DNA of 64,000 nt from Melioribacteraceae bacterium (GTDB lineage Bacteria > Bacteroidota > Ignavibacteria > Ignavibacteriales > Melioribacteraceae): positions 1 through 64,000 of the forward strand of contig JAEINS010000013.1 in NCBI GenBank assembly GCA_016342755.1, read 5' to 3'. The position numbers were made by a program, and so were the translations under genes. Positions within the stretch are counted from its first letter, which is position 1. Each line of letters opens with the position of its first letter. The notes below the pieces were generated by a model. It had not been told where the DNA came from. It searched no databases and saw nothing but the letters and a program-made list of their open reading frames with translations. This document shows positions 1 through 8,519 of this stretch, piece after piece.

Positions 1-175
1 CTTTTCATAATTAAAGTGATATCTAAAATTAATAATTTATTTTTATTTTAAATAGTACTTATTTTGCAGATACTCTATTGTAAAAAGAGAGGGTTTCGAA
101 GCTGTTTTAGCGGCTAACGGTAAAGAAGCCTGGAATATTATACAAACCGAAAAAATAGATATTATTGTTTCAGAT

Positions 176-2038
176 ATGCTTATGCCTGTTATGGATGGAT
201 TTCAATTATGCAGAGCTTTAAGAGCAAATATAGATTTTAAGGATATTTATTTTATAGCGGTTTCAGCTACATTTCTCGAGGAATCTGATAAAGAATTTAT
301 ATTACAATTAGGGGCTGATAAATATATTTCCAAACTTGATGGTTTTGATGACTTAGTAATCACTTTAAAAGAAATGAAAAGCGGAACCTTAATTACCGGA
401 GGCGTTTTTAAAAAGCCGGTTTCGGATGAAGAGTTTAATGATACTCACCGCGATAAACTTTTACGAAAACTGGAAGTTAAAATAAATGAATTAGAGGAAA
501 CTAATAATAAACTTAAAATAGAAATTGAAGAAAGAAAAAAAGCTGAAATAAAAATTTCTGAAAATGAAAAATCTCTAAATACTCTGTTTCAGGTGTCGCC
601 GATTCATTTAGCTATTGTAGACTTTAATAGTAATAAAGTTATTAAGGTTAATAAAAGCTGTTTAGATTTTCATAAAACTACAACCACCGATTTTAGTAAT
701 TTTAAAACTATGGATGTATATGTTAATCCTAATGATGCCGATATAGTAAGGGCAAAACTTAAAGAATTTGGCAGAATTGATAATTTAAAACTGCATTTAC
801 GCAGACTGGGAACTGGCGAAACATGCTGGGGATTAGTTTCTTACGCTCCAATAGAATATAATGAATATACCGATGCGGTTTTAGTTAGTGTAGTTGATAT
901 AGATGATATGCATAAGGCTGAGGAAGAAATAAAACATTCGCATGAGTTGTTAAAATTCCATCGTGATAATTCTTCTTTAGGATATATAGAATGGGATAAT
1001 GATTTTAGGATAAAAAAATGGAGTAAATCTGCTGAAAAAGTATTTGGCTGGAAAGCCGAAGAGCTTATTGGAAAAACTTTTTCTGAATGGAAATTTGTTC
1101 ATGAAGATGATCTGGAAAAGGTTAGCAGACTAATTGAAAATGTATCAACGGGCATTTCAACTAAGAATGATTATGTAAACAAAAATTACACAAAAGATGG
1201 CGAGATTATTCATTGTTCATGGTATAACACTGTATTATTAGACGAAAATAAAAATTTAGTTACAATGTTTTCTTTAGTTGAGGATATAACTGAACGCGAA
1301 ATATTTGAAATACGAATGAAGGAATCGGAACATGAATTAAGAGAACTTAACGCTACAAAAGATAAATTCTTTTCTATACTTGCACACGATCTAAGAAGTC
1401 CTTTTTTGGCACTTCAGGGTTACAGTGATCTGCTTTTAGCTGAAGCTCAGGAAAGCTTAACTGAGGAAGCAAAGGAATATACAACATCAATAAATAGAAC
1501 TATAAAAAGATTATTCGGCTTATTAGAAAATTTGTTGCAGTGGGCAAGAGTTCAAACCGGAAAAATGGTTCAAAATCCGGAAATAACTAATTTGGGCGAT
1601 TTAATTACAAACTCAATTCTGTTATTAAAATCTAATGCGGATTCTAAAAGTATAACTGTAAGTAATAATTGTGCGGAAAATGTATCGGTTTACTGCGATA
1701 AACTAATGATAGATACTGTTATCAGAAATCTACTCTCTAACGCGCTTAAATTTACAAATGAAAACGGGAAAGTTATTATTGATGTAAATCTGCGTGAATC
1801 GGAGATAGAAGTTGCTGTTATTGATAACGGCATTGGTATGGACGAATCTAGAATAGAAAAGTTATTTAAGATTGATGAGCAGGTTATAGAACCCGGAACC
1901 TCGGGGGAAAGAGGAACCGGTTTAGGACTAATTCTTTGTAAAGAACTGGTTGAAAAAAATAAGGGACAAATCTGGGTAGAGAGTAAATTTGGCGAAGGAA
2001 GTAAGTTTGCCTTTACACTGCCAAAAAAATCAGATTAA
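176..2038 (+). CDS. Hybrid PAS sensor histidine kinase with 5'-truncated receiver domain
   Basis: Cytoplasmic sensor kinase of 620 residues from the first ATG; no membrane segment is visible. Residues 1-70 are the back half of a response-regulator receiver. A coiled coil (about 88-130) and two PAS domains (about 135-245 and 255-375) follow. The HisKA domain has its phospho-accepting His at 404 in AHDLRSP, and the ATPase domain has N box NLLSNALKF, G1 DNGIGM and G2 GERGTGLGL. The frame stays open and receiver-like upstream to base 56 (REGFEAVLAANGKEAW, then the phospho-Asp at 173-175). A TAG stands at 53-55 and no ATG, GTG or TTG lies in between. The acidic pocket of the receiver is therefore absent. 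The gene is either truncated at its 5' end or makes a kinase with a dead receiver stub. Confidence 0.8.
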   Translation: MLMPVMDGFQLCRALRANIDFKDIYFIAVSATFLEESDKEFILQLGADKYISKLDGFDDLVITLKEMKSGTLITGGVFKKPVSDEEFNDTHRDKLLRKLEVKINELEETNNKLKIEIEERKKAEIKISENEKSLNTLFQVSPIHLAIVDFNSNKVIKVNKSCLDFHKTTTTDFSNFKTMDVYVNPNDADIVRAKLKEFGRIDNLKLHLRRLGTGETCWGLVSYAPIEYNEYTDAVLVSVVDIDDMHKAEEEIKHSHELLKFHRDNSSLGYIEWDNDFRIKKWSKSAEKVFGWKAEELIGKTFSEWKFVHEDDLEKVSRLIENVSTGISTKNDYVNKNYTKDGEIIHCSWYNTVLLDENKNLVTMFSLVEDITEREIFEIRMKESEHELRELNATKDKFFSILAHDLRSPFLALQGYSDLLLAEAQESLTEEAKEYTTSINRTIKRLFGLLENLLQWARVQTGKMVQNPEITNLGDLITNSILLLKSNADSKSITVSNNCAENVSVYCDKLMIDTVIRNLLSNALKFTNENGKVIIDVNLRESEIEVAVIDNGIGMDESRIEKLFKIDEQVIEPGTSGERGTGLGLILCKELVEKNKGQIWVESKFGEGSKFAFTLPKKSD

Positions 2039-2353
2039 CTATTCAATATAAACTGCTGTTCCATAAACTAATATTTCGGCAGCATTCTGCATTATGTAGC
2101 TTGTAGAAAATCTTACATCAACTACAGCGTTTGCTCCCAGCTCCCGTGCCTGTCGTGTCATTCTATCAAGTGCCTGTTCTCTGGATTCACCCATAAGTTT
2201 TGTGTACTCTGCAATTTCTCCGCCAAATATATTTTTAAAAACAGCAATAATATCTTTACCAATATGTCTGGCTCTAATTGTATTTCCTCTAACTATTCCA
2301 AATGTTTTTTTTATCTCTTTCCCGGAAACTGCGGACGAAGTAATTACAATCAC
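2039..2353 (-). CDS. YbjQ/UPF0145 family protein
   Basis: Small cytoplasmic protein of 104 residues with the full length of the YbjQ (UPF0145, putative heavy-metal-binding) family. The family pattern is visible: an N-terminal strand with ITSS, a central GGEIAEYTKLMGESREQAL segment, and LGANAVVDVRF. It begins with GTG at 2353, which overlaps the TGA of the upstream anti-sigma-like gene (GTGA), so the two are translationally coupled. The biochemical role of the family is not settled. Here it looks like the third cistron of a sigma/anti-sigma unit. Confidence 0.85.
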   Translation of the reverse strand: MIVITSSAVSGKEIKKTFGIVRGNTIRARHIGKDIIAVFKNIFGGEIAEYTKLMGESREQALDRMTRQARELGANAVVDVRFSTSYIMQNAAEILVYGTAVYIE

Positions 2354-2793
2354 CTTTGAATCTCCTTATATTTATCTTTAGCTGAATTAAATATTTTTTC
2401 TCTAAATAATGAAAACAAAAGCATTACAAACCCGACGATTAAAGTCGCAATTCCAATTTTAATTATTATAGGTGCAGAGTTATCCGCAAAAAACTGTTCA
2501 ATTGCTTCGAGCGCGGCATAAGTAAACAGAATTATGGCTCCAACAGAAATAACTATCCAGGCAATTCCTCTTTCAAGCCTGTTATAAGTGCTCATCCAGT
2601 ATTTATCCCAAAATTCATTTGTAGGATTTTTTAATGACATTTTAGATAACACCTCCTTCACTTTCTTTTGTTCACTAAATTCTTTTTTTAATTCTTCATC
2701 GTTTTCTAATAATGAATTAAACTCTATTTTTTCTTCAGGCAATAATTCATTTTCAAAATATTTTTCAAGAAGATATATGAATCGTTCATTCAT
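2350..2793 (-). CDS. Putative anti-sigma factor, two-TM membrane protein
   Basis: The 147-residue protein has a soluble, highly charged N-terminal half (about 1-75: EKYFENELLPEEKIEFNSLL and so on), then two hydrophobic segments at about 78-98 and 108-130. The helical, Glu/Lys-rich N-terminus resembles Bacteroidetes anti-sigma N-terminal domains but has no zinc-binding His/Cys. Its ATG overlaps the stop of the ECF sigma gene (TAATG), the usual arrangement for a sigma/anti-sigma pair. Function is inferred mainly from this context: it would hold the sigma factor at the inner membrane until a signal arrives. The inducing signal is unknown. Confidence 0.65.
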   Translation of the reverse strand: MNERFIYLLEKYFENELLPEEKIEFNSLLENDEELKKEFSEQKKVKEVLSKMSLKNPTNEFWDKYWMSTYNRLERGIAWIVISVGAIILFTYAALEAIEQFFADNSAPIIIKIGIATLIVGFVMLLFSLFREKIFNSAKDKYKEIQR

Positions 2794-3296
2794 TACATTT
2801 TACTCGTTAGTTTTTTCGATAATTTTTTTCTTGTGTAAAATAGTTTTGACATAACCGAACCTTCCGGGATGTTTAATAGCTCAGCAATATCTTTATAACT
2901 AAAGTTTTCAAACTCCCTTAATATCAATATCTCGCGCTCCTCCGGTTTCAGGTCGAGCAATGCTTCGGAAACCTTATTTTTAAGTTCTTCATTAATGTAA
3001 GTTTCTTCTGCGGATTCAATTGATAAAAGATTTGAAAAACTTTCAAGATCAGATTCCCTTTTATTTTTTGTATCTCTAATTCTATTAAGGCATAAGTTTT
3101 TTAATATTTTGTAGTACCAGGTAAAAAACTTTTTATTACGGTCATATTTGTCAAAATAATTGTACGCTCTTATAAAAGCTTCTTGAGAAACATCCATTGC
3201 TTCATCATGCTGTCCTAAAATACTTAACGCTGAAAAGTAAGCAGGTTTCATGTTCTGTTTCATCAATAATGTAAATTCTTCTTTTCGGTTTTTCAA
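2793..3296 (-). CDS. ECF RNA polymerase sigma factor
   Basis: This 167-residue protein has the two-domain plan of ECF sigma-70 factors. Region 2 lies at about 10-80 (SQEAFIRAYNYFDKYD and FFTWYYKILKNLCLNRIRD). Region 4 lies at about 105-160, with a helix-turn-helix reading REFENFSYKDIAELL followed by IPEGSVMSKLFYTRKKL. It directs RNA polymerase to a small regulon, probably including its own operon. It is first in a unit with the membrane anti-sigma-like gene and ybjQ, each overlapping the next by a base or more. The divergent nitroreductase starts 120 bp away. Confidence 0.92.
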   Translation of the reverse strand: MKNRKEEFTLLMKQNMKPAYFSALSILGQHDEAMDVSQEAFIRAYNYFDKYDRNKKFFTWYYKILKNLCLNRIRDTKNKRESDLESFSNLLSIESAEETYINEELKNKVSEALLDLKPEEREILILREFENFSYKDIAELLNIPEGSVMSKLFYTRKKLSKKLTSKM

Positions 3297-3380
3297 TTTA
3301 ATTCAGTTTTAATTTCTATAAATATGATACACACAAAATCTTATTTTATTCAAACATTTTTACAATAAATATTTAATAAT

Positions 3381-3388
3381 TAAATTTG
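3381..3388 (+). promoter_or_regulatory. Candidate Bacteroidetes-type -7 box (TAAATTTG)
   Basis: TAAATTTG fits the TAnnTTTG -7 element used by Bacteroidetes sigma-A and lies 28 bp before the nitroreductase ATG. I did not find a convincing -33 TTG, so this is a motif match only. Confidence 0.35.
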
Positions 3389-3416
3389 TTAAGCAAACAA
3401 AATTAAAAGAGAAAAA

Positions 3417-3956
3417 ATGGAATTTCTGGAATTAGTAAAAAAACGAAGAAGTGTCAGATCATATTTATCAAAAGAAATACCTGAAGAGTATCTTGAAAAA
3501 ATTCTAGAAGCCGGGAGACTTGCCCCGTCTGCATGTAATTCTCAGCCCTGGTCATTTATTATAATTAAAGAAAAAGAGATCATCAACAGATTAGTTGATA
3601 GAAGTATGACTGGCAAATACAACATGAACAAGTTTGCTAAAGAAGCTCCTGTAATAATTGTTGCGGTAACCGAGAAATCTAAATATGTAGCAAGGTTAGC
3701 GGGATTACTTCGTGATGTAAAGTATAATTTAATTGATATTGGCATTGTTTGCGATCACATTACATTACAAGCGGCTGAATTGGGATTAGGAACATGCTGG
3801 CTTGGATGGTTTGATGAATCGGAAGTGAAAAAAGTTTTGAATCTTTCTTCAAGAACTAAAATTGATGTGATCTTAACTCTGGGTTTTCCAGCAGATAATT
3901 CTGTAAGAGAAAAACGCAGAAAAAAGATTGAAGATATAGTTACTACAATTGAATAA
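3417..3956 (+). CDS. Nitroreductase family FMN-dependent oxidoreductase
   Basis: A 179-residue flavoprotein of the nitroreductase superfamily, expected to bind FMN and reduce nitro or quinone-like substrates with NAD(P)H. The N-terminal RRSVRSY and LAPSACNSQPWSFI segments are the FMN-phosphate-binding signatures. The later segment LGLGTCWLGWFDE followed by LTLGFPAD is the typical C-terminal half. The length fits the small single-domain subgroup that works as a homodimer. It stands alone on the plus strand, divergent to the sigma operon. The natural substrate cannot be read from the sequence. Confidence 0.88.
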   Translation: MEFLELVKKRRSVRSYLSKEIPEEYLEKILEAGRLAPSACNSQPWSFIIIKEKEIINRLVDRSMTGKYNMNKFAKEAPVIIVAVTEKSKYVARLAGLLRDVKYNLIDIGIVCDHITLQAAELGLGTCWLGWFDESEVKKVLNLSSRTKIDVILTLGFPADNSVREKRRKKIEDIVTTIE

Positions 3957-4024
3957 TGAATGGTTTATACTTCTGAACTTTTTATCGGTATAAAGCTATT
4001 CATTCTGCCAGTTATTGAATTCTC

Positions 4025-4042
4025 ACATAAATGAATTTATGT
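4025..4042. promoter_or_regulatory. Small palindrome upstream of S46 peptidase
   Basis: ACATAAAT-GA-ATTTATGT is a perfect 8-bp inverted repeat with a 2-base centre, 58 bp before the peptidase ATG. It could be an operator, but AT-rich palindromes of this size also occur by chance. Confidence 0.3.
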
Positions 4043-4100
4043 TTAAATGTTTTAATCAGAAAAGTTTGATATTACCAACAATAAATATAGAAGGCGCTTA

Positions 4101-6200
4101 ATGAAAAACTTATTCAAAATGACAAACCTCTTGTTATTACTATCTTTCATCATACTCGGCAATTTAAATGCGCAAGTTGATTTAGACACAGTAAAAGCCA
4201 AAAAATTTGATACCGGCAAAATGTGGACATTTGATTTTCCGCCAGTTGATTATTTGGATGAAACTTATGGATTTAAACCTACTGAAGAGTGGCTGGAAGA
4301 TGTCAGACTTTCAGCATTAAGATATGGCGGAGGCTGTACAGCTTCTTTTGTTTCGGCAGATGGACTTATAATGACTAATAATCATTGTGCCAGAAGAGTT
4401 AAAACCACACTTGCCGAAGAAGGTGAAGATTTAATGGGCAACGGATTTTATGCGGCAACTCTTGAAGAAGAAAGAAAAATACCCGGACTTTTTGTAGATC
4501 AGCTGGTTTTAATTGAAGATGTAACTGAAAAAATTCATAACGCAATTAATGAAGGTGAAACTGACACTGAAAAAATTGAAAATAAAAAGAAAGTTATTGA
4601 TGATTTAATAACTGAATATACTGAGGAAACTGGATTAAAGTGCAATGTAGTAACTCTATTTAACGGTGGTAAATATTCACTTTACGGTGTTAAGAGATAT
4701 GAAGATATACGACTTGTATTTATTCCTGAAGAATCAATTGGTTATTTTGGTGGTGATTTTGATAACTTTACTTTTCCTAGGTACAACCTTGATTGTGCTT
4801 TTGTAAGAGCATATGACGAAGATGGAAAACCGTTAAAAACCGAAAACTTTTTTAAATTCAGTACAAAAGATATTTCTGAAGATGATGTAATTTTTACAGT
4901 TGGAAATCCTGGAAGAACAAGCAGACTTAAAACTGTTGCGCAGCTAGAATATAACAGAGATGTTTCTTATAGAAATTCCGCCACAAGATTAAATTCGTAT
5001 TTCAACAAATTAGAATCGCTTAAATCTGTTTATCCAGAAAAAGCGGATGAATTCGAAAAAATTAAAATAAGAATTGGAAATGGTCAGAAAGTTTATGACA
5101 ATATCTACAAAGGTTTAATCGATCCATATTTAATAGCCCGTAAAAGAGATTTTGAAAATAAACTTAAAGCAGAAGTTAAAGCTAATCCGGAATTGAATGA
5201 AAAATATGGCCATGTCTGGGACGCAATAGAAAAAACCAGAACGGAATTAAAAGATTATGATCAAAAAATTTCTGCTTATTCATTAAGCCGGTTTTATTCA
5301 CCAGCGTATTTTAATATTGCTAAGGATATAATAGAATATGTTGAATCGGATAATTATAACCAGGACAGTGTAAATGTTTTTGTTGATGGTCTGTTTGCGA
5401 AAGAAATTGATGTTCCGTTAGACGGTCTTAAACTTGAGTTAACTATTGATAATGTTATTATGAATCTTGGTAGCGAAAATGAATTAGTTGAAAAATTATT
5501 TGCCGGTAAAAGTGGAAAAGAAGCTGTTGATTATATGCTTTCAAGTTCTATTATAACTGATAAAAACGCCTTAGCTGTGTTAGTAAAAAAAGGGAAAGAA
5601 GAAGTTTTTAATTCAACAGATCCATTTATATATTTTATTGTTAATACAAAAGATGAATTAAAAAAACTGACAGAACTTTCTGAAGAAGTAAATGATACAG
5701 AAGATATTTATGAAGATCTTTTGGGGCGCGCGTTATATGAAGTTCATGGCACAACAATTCCGCCTGATGCCAACTTTACATTAAGATTAAGTGATGGTAC
5801 TTTAAAATCGTTCGATTATAACGGTACCCGCGCTCAATTAAAAACTACATTCTACGGATTATATAACCGTTATTATGGAAATGATAAAGTATATCCGTTT
5901 GAATTACATGAGCGCTGGTTAACAAATGAAAATGAACTTGATAAGTCTGTTCCGTTTAACTTTATATCTACAAATGATATTGTAGGCGGAAACTCTGGAA
6001 GTGCTATTATTAACAAGGACGCGGAAGTTGTTGGTTTAGCTTTTGACGGCAACATTAAAAGTATAGTAGGCCATTTTATTTATATGCCTTATAATAACAG
6101 ATGTGTGGCTGTTTCGGCACTTGGAATGTTAGAAGCATTTAAAAGTATTTATAAAGCAGACAGACTTTATAATGAGTTAGTTGATGGAAAGCTTAAATAG
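4101..6200 (+). CDS. S46 family dipeptidyl-peptidase (DPP7/DPP11 type)
   Basis: Periplasmic serine exopeptidase that removes dipeptides from oligopeptides. The 699-residue length is normal for S46. A signal peptide occupies residues 1-24 (ending NLNAQ). The catalytic His is H95 in MTNNHC, the catalytic Asp lies in GGDFDNFTFPR near 222, and the nucleophile is S632 in GGNSGSA. Eighteen residues after the serine is G650 (LAFDGNI). In characterised enzymes this position is Gly in DPP7 (hydrophobic P1) and Arg in DPP11 (acidic P1), so a DPP7-like preference is inferred. A GAAGG ribosome site precedes the ATG. The enzyme fits an organism that uses peptides. Confidence 0.93.
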   Translation: MKNLFKMTNLLLLLSFIILGNLNAQVDLDTVKAKKFDTGKMWTFDFPPVDYLDETYGFKPTEEWLEDVRLSALRYGGGCTASFVSADGLIMTNNHCARRVKTTLAEEGEDLMGNGFYAATLEEERKIPGLFVDQLVLIEDVTEKIHNAINEGETDTEKIENKKKVIDDLITEYTEETGLKCNVVTLFNGGKYSLYGVKRYEDIRLVFIPEESIGYFGGDFDNFTFPRYNLDCAFVRAYDEDGKPLKTENFFKFSTKDISEDDVIFTVGNPGRTSRLKTVAQLEYNRDVSYRNSATRLNSYFNKLESLKSVYPEKADEFEKIKIRIGNGQKVYDNIYKGLIDPYLIARKRDFENKLKAEVKANPELNEKYGHVWDAIEKTRTELKDYDQKISAYSLSRFYSPAYFNIAKDIIEYVESDNYNQDSVNVFVDGLFAKEIDVPLDGLKLELTIDNVIMNLGSENELVEKLFAGKSGKEAVDYMLSSSIITDKNALAVLVKKGKEEVFNSTDPFIYFIVNTKDELKKLTELSEEVNDTEDIYEDLLGRALYEVHGTTIPPDANFTLRLSDGTLKSFDYNGTRAQLKTTFYGLYNRYYGNDKVYPFELHERWLTNENELDKSVPFNFISTNDIVGGNSGSAIINKDAEVVGLAFDGNIKSIVGHFIYMPYNNRCVAVSALGMLEAFKSIYKADRLYNELVDGKLK

Positions 6201-6242
6201 TATTAAAAAAATTATTATAAACCGTCCCAAAATGTAGACGGT

Positions 6243-6312
6243 TGTCAGACTGAGCTTGTCGAAGTCTGGAAGATGAACTAAATTTAGATCTTCCGACAAG
6301 CTCAAGATGACA
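6243..6312. repeat. Pair of inverted REP-like palindromes with GAGCTTGTCG loop
   Basis: Two copies of a short palindromic element face each other in the tail-to-tail spacer. Copy A (6243-6269) has stem CAGACT/AGTCTG around GAGCTTGTCGA. Copy B (6287-6312, complementary strand) has stem ATCTT/AAGAT around the same GAGCTTGTCG loop. Both carry TGTCA on the outer side. The loop is conserved while the stem bases differ and stay complementary. Together they also form one long hairpin that could end transcription from both sides. Confidence 0.7.
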
Positions 6313-6315
6313 TAA

Positions 6316-8235
6316 TTATATCTTGCTAATTATGTTCATGTTTTGTTCGTTACAAATATCTCTTGCCTCTGCAGTAAATAGAAAATCCAACCGTTGTTTA
6401 TAAAAGTCAGTTATGGTTCTTCGTACCATTTTCAAAGTTGAATTTAGCATTTTATTCTGCTCGGTAAAACCTTCTCCTAAAATAGCAACGTTAGTAGGAA
6501 GCCATCTTTCCGGGAATTCACCTTCAAATTTACCGTTAGTATTGTATTCATCAATTTCAGATTTAATTTTTAGAAGAGCTTCTTTTTGTCCGGCTTCAGA
6601 TTTGATGTTCAATCCTTTGTTTGCCACATATTTTTTTAGTGCTTCTTTATTAGGCACAATTAATCCGACAGTAAATGGCGATTGATTATTATAAAGCATA
6701 ACCTGATCAATATAAACTGAATGATCTGATAGCGATTCTTCAATTCCTTCCGGGCTATATTTTTCACCATCGCCTGCAATTAAAAGACTTTTGTTTCTTC
6801 CTAATACATAGAGAAAATTATCTTTATCAAGGTATCCTAAATCGCCTGTATAAAGCCAACCGTCTTTTAAGGCTTCAGTAGTTGCCTTTTCATTTTTCCA
6901 GTATCCGGCCATTATGTTTTCGCCTTTTGCAACAATTTCACCTTTTTTGCCAATAGGAAGTTCGTTTCCTTTTTCATCACATATTTTAACTTCTAAACCA
7001 TGCACAATTGCACCCGAAGAACCAAGTTTATGTTTAGCCGGAACATTACCGGAAATTACCGGAGCCGATTCAGATAATCCATAACCCTGAAACATTGGGA
7101 TTCCGATAGCATAGAAGAATCTTTGTAACTCAATATCTAAAAGAGCACCGCCACCGATAAAAAATTCTAACCGGCCGCCAAAACTTTCTCTAATTTTACT
7201 GAAAAGTATTTTATCGTAAAATTTTAAAAGAGGTTTCTTAAATATATTTAATCCGGTACTCTTGTTATATCCGTCCTTATTATATGTATATGCTGTTTCA
7301 AGTGCTTTATTAAACAGTTTTTCTACCTTTGGTCCTTTTGCTCTTATTCCTGCTTCAATATTTTTTCTAAAGTTTTTTGCTAAAGCCGGTACACTTAAAA
7401 GAAATGTCGGTTTTATCTCTTTAATATTTTTAGGAATATTTTTTAAAGTTTCCATAGGAGTATTACCAATCTGGATTGAAGCCATACTTGCGCCATTTTT
7501 CATTAAGGTATATATGCCGGCAGTATGTGCAAAGCTGTGATCCCATGGTAATATAAGCAGTGAAAGATATTCTTCAGGAATTGGAAGAAGTGATGTTGAC
7601 TGTTCAACGTTAGCAGTGTAATTTCTGTGTGTTAAAATAATTCCTTTCGGGTCGGCTGTTGTTCCGCTTGTATAACATATATTAGCGTAATCATCTTCTG
7701 ATAGTGACTGCCACAGCTGCTGAAATGAATCTGTGTTATTTGCTAAATACTTAGCTCCAATTGCAGCAACTTCAGAGTAAAGTAGTTCGTCAGAATCTTT
7801 TTCTTTAACTTCATCAAGCAATATTATTTTTTTTAATTGGGGCAGATCATTTTTTATCTGCGAAATTTTGTTTTGCTGAGACGCTGATACAATTACAAAT
7901 TTACAGCCCGAATGATCCAAACGGAATTTTAAATCTTGCAGTTCATCAACTTTAACAGAAATTGGAACGTTTATGCCGCCAATGTATAGAATAGATAACT
8001 CTGAAATTACCCACTGATTACGACCCTCTGATATTAAAGCAACTCTGTCACCTTTTTTAATACCATGTTCTTTTAATCCGCATGCAAAATTGTAAACTTC
8101 TTTTTTAATATCAGTATAAGTTGAGCCGACATAAGTTTTTCCATTATGCTCATGCATTAAGATGTTGTTGGGATATTTTTTTGCACTATCTTCAAAAAGT
8201 CGGGGTAAAGTTCTATTTGCCACAAATTTCTCCAA
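6316..8235 (-). CDS. Long-chain acyl-CoA synthetase (AMP-forming)
   Basis: ANL-superfamily enzyme that activates fatty acids to acyl-CoA via an acyl-adenylate. The 639-residue length fits the FadD15-like long-chain group. The AMP-binding P-loop is YTSGTTADPKGI (about 190-200), motif II is GYGLSESAPV, and the hinge region carries YTGDLGYLD. The usual GR(N/D)K segment is GRNKSLLI, and a C-terminal Lys-containing domain completes the fold. No signal peptide is present, so the protein is cytoplasmic or membrane-peripheral. It is monocistronic on the minus strand. Confidence 0.92.
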   Translation of the reverse strand: MEKFVANRTLPRLFEDSAKKYPNNILMHEHNGKTYVGSTYTDIKKEVYNFACGLKEHGIKKGDRVALISEGRNQWVISELSILYIGGINVPISVKVDELQDLKFRLDHSGCKFVIVSASQQNKISQIKNDLPQLKKIILLDEVKEKDSDELLYSEVAAIGAKYLANNTDSFQQLWQSLSEDDYANICYTSGTTADPKGIILTHRNYTANVEQSTSLLPIPEEYLSLLILPWDHSFAHTAGIYTLMKNGASMASIQIGNTPMETLKNIPKNIKEIKPTFLLSVPALAKNFRKNIEAGIRAKGPKVEKLFNKALETAYTYNKDGYNKSTGLNIFKKPLLKFYDKILFSKIRESFGGRLEFFIGGGALLDIELQRFFYAIGIPMFQGYGLSESAPVISGNVPAKHKLGSSGAIVHGLEVKICDEKGNELPIGKKGEIVAKGENIMAGYWKNEKATTEALKDGWLYTGDLGYLDKDNFLYVLGRNKSLLIAGDGEKYSPEGIEESLSDHSVYIDQVMLYNNQSPFTVGLIVPNKEALKKYVANKGLNIKSEAGQKEALLKIKSEIDEYNTNGKFEGEFPERWLPTNVAILGEGFTEQNKMLNSTLKMVRRTITDFYKQRLDFLFTAEARDICNEQNMNIISKI

Positions 8236-8474
8236 ATATTCTGTTAGATACGAATTCCTAAAAATAACTAATATTTTCTAATTAATCTCCACGGGTTAAA
8301 TTCATGTTCTTTAACGTTAAAAATAGTTCTTACAATTACTTACTGGAAGTTGTTTGAAGCATGCAGTTTATCTTTTTTTTGGGGAGGGGATTTATAATAT
8401 GGAGCGGTTATTAGAATATTATTAAATACTAATTTGACTTTGAAATACATGAATCTTCGGACTAAAATATTCAC

Positions 8475-8503
8475 AGATGACATCTTAGAAAAAGATGTCA
8501 TCT
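8475..8503 (-). terminator. Perfect 12-bp hairpin after outer-membrane protein gene
   Basis: AGATGACATCTT, loop AGAAA, then AAGATGTCATCT gives a perfect stem 16 bases beyond the stop of the minus-strand barrel gene. The following tract on that strand is only moderately T-rich. The rest of 8236-8474 holds no gene that I can support. Confidence 0.6.
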
Positions 8504-8519
8504 ATTTAGCCTTTACTCA

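Noticed and set aside
8370-8392. G-rich tract (and a similar one at 12457-12466) as a possible quadruplex
   Set aside because: Each has only two G-runs, too few for a G-quadruplex.
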